Assembly (NCBI GenBank): GCA_026387965.1
Contig: JAPLKR010000045.1
Span: 1-14,709 of the forward strand
Source of the DNA: Fusobacteriota bacterium
Lineage (GTDB): Bacteria; Fusobacteriota; Fusobacteriia; JAPLKR01
DNA: 14,709 bases
Direction: 5' to 3'
Below, piece by piece: positions 14,096 through 14,709 of the stretch. The notes beneath the pieces are model-generated. The model saw only the letters and a list, made by a program, of their open reading frames with translations, made no database searches and had not been told where the DNA came from. How positions within the stretch are numbered: the first letter of the stretch is position 1; each line of letters starts with the position of its first letter. A program made the translations under genes and the position numbers.

Positions 14096-14709
14096 TTAGT
14101 TTTCTACTTTGATGAATGGGAATGGAATTACTGAACGAATGCTGTCGGATTCTGTAAATAACATTGCTAATCTACTAAATCCTACACCACTTCCACCAGC
14201 ACACGGCATTCCAATTTCAAGAGCATTTACGAAGTCTAAGTCAACTTCATACTGTTCATCAAGGCCTGCATCTTTTCTCTCTGATTGTGTTGCAAAGCGC
14301 TTGTCTTGCTCGATTGGATCATTAAGTTCTGAATAAGCATTGGCAAATTCAAATCCACCAATGAATAGCTCAAATCTATCAACAAATCCAGGTCTTCCTG
14401 GAGCGTCTTTCGTTAAAGGAGAGATGTCTACTGGATACTCAATTAAGAATGTCGGTTGAATGAGGTGCTTTTCGCAATACTCATCAAACAATTTCAACAT
14501 TAGGTCAGAAAGCGTTTCATTCTTGTTAACTGTTGACCCCAATTCTTGAACAACTCTTTTTACATTTTCAAAATCATGAGCATAAATATATTCTCTTAAC
14601 TCTGGACGGTTAGTGTATTTTGCAATACAATCAGTCATAGTAATTCTTTCAAATGGTTTTTCTAAGTCAACTTCGTATCCACGGATATTAAATTTATATC
14701 TTCCATATA
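14096..14709 (-). CDS. lysS: Lysyl-tRNA synthetase, class II, C-terminal part (partial)
   Basis: The reading frame stays open to the right edge, giving 203 visible C-terminal residues. An internal methionine at 14638 is not the start, since codons upstream of it read the LysRS sequence EKPFERITMTDCIAKY. Class II LysRS landmarks follow: EYPVDISPLTKDAPGRPGFVDR, FELFIGGFEFANAYSELNDP (motif 2/substrate region) and motif 3, here PCAGGSGVGFSRLAMLFT. Motif 3 is normally PTGGLGIGIDRLVMLLT; the catalytic arginine is kept but the preceding aspartate is serine. The enzyme charges tRNA-Lys with lysine. It is encoded upstream of the antiporter-decarboxylase operon in the same direction, with a 260-base gap. 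It could be the only LysRS or a second copy. Confidence 0.9.
   Translation of the reverse strand, partial: YGRYKFNIRGYEVDLEKPFERITMTDCIAKYTNRPELREYIYAHDFENVKRVVQELGSTVNKNETLSDLMLKLFDEYCEKHLIQPTFLIEYPVDISPLTKDAPGRPGFVDRFELFIGGFEFANAYSELNDPIEQDKRFATQSERKDAGLDEQYEVDLDFVNALEIGMPCAGGSGVGFSRLAMLFTESDSIRSVIPFPFIKVEN

Overview
The window comes from an AT-rich bacterium using the standard code (TGA acts as a stop) with strong GGAGG-type ribosome binding sites and some GTG/TTG starts. The main operon is a glutamate-fermentation pathway built on coenzyme B12 and on a [4Fe-4S] hydratase, so an anaerobic fermenter is likely. Clostridia-like Bacillota, Fusobacteriota and Spirochaetota all fit, and I cannot choose between them from sequence alone.

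Layout. (a) 1-1124: the first nine codons of a DnaK-like gene at the left edge, a GNAT acetyltransferase, and a decayed fragment of a GH28 polygalacturonase cut off by a long perfect palindrome. (b) 1127-7746, minus strand: the methylaspartate operon, read from a near-consensus promoter at 7718-7746: glmS, glmL, glmE, a small unknown gene that looks frameshifted, mal, then the two subunits of a class I fumarase-type hydratase, here probably mesaconase. Together these convert glutamate to 3-methylaspartate, mesaconate and citramalate. No citramalate lyase is in view. A 122-bp dispersed repeat separates the two hydratase subunits. (c) 7790-8961, plus strand: a small secreted orphan protein and a Cys-rich small-domain protein, with further copies of the palindromic repeat. 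(d) 8986-14709: a region with an amino-acid decarboxylation theme. It holds a GadC-like APC permease on the plus strand behind what looks like a leader-peptide attenuator. Convergent to it is an operon of a CadB-like antiporter and a lysine/ornithine/arginine-type decarboxylase lacking the wing domain. The 3' part of a class II lysyl-tRNA synthetase gene reaches the right edge.

How the parts fit. The operon in (b) is a coherent catabolic pathway: every catalytic residue I know for glutamate mutase E and methylaspartate ammonia-lyase is present at the expected position. In (d), antiporter plus decarboxylase is a standard proton-consuming acid-resistance pair. The adjacent LysRS (compare cadBA-lysU in E. 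coli) and the lysine-rich leader peptide ahead of the second permease suggest lysine as the substrate, but this is inference.

Most interesting: the four-segment attenuator at 9047-9214; a palindromic repeat family whose copies keep perfect pairing while their sequences differ, one copy supplying a -35 box; the probable frameshift in the small gene between glmE and mal; and the repeat inside the hydratase gene pair.
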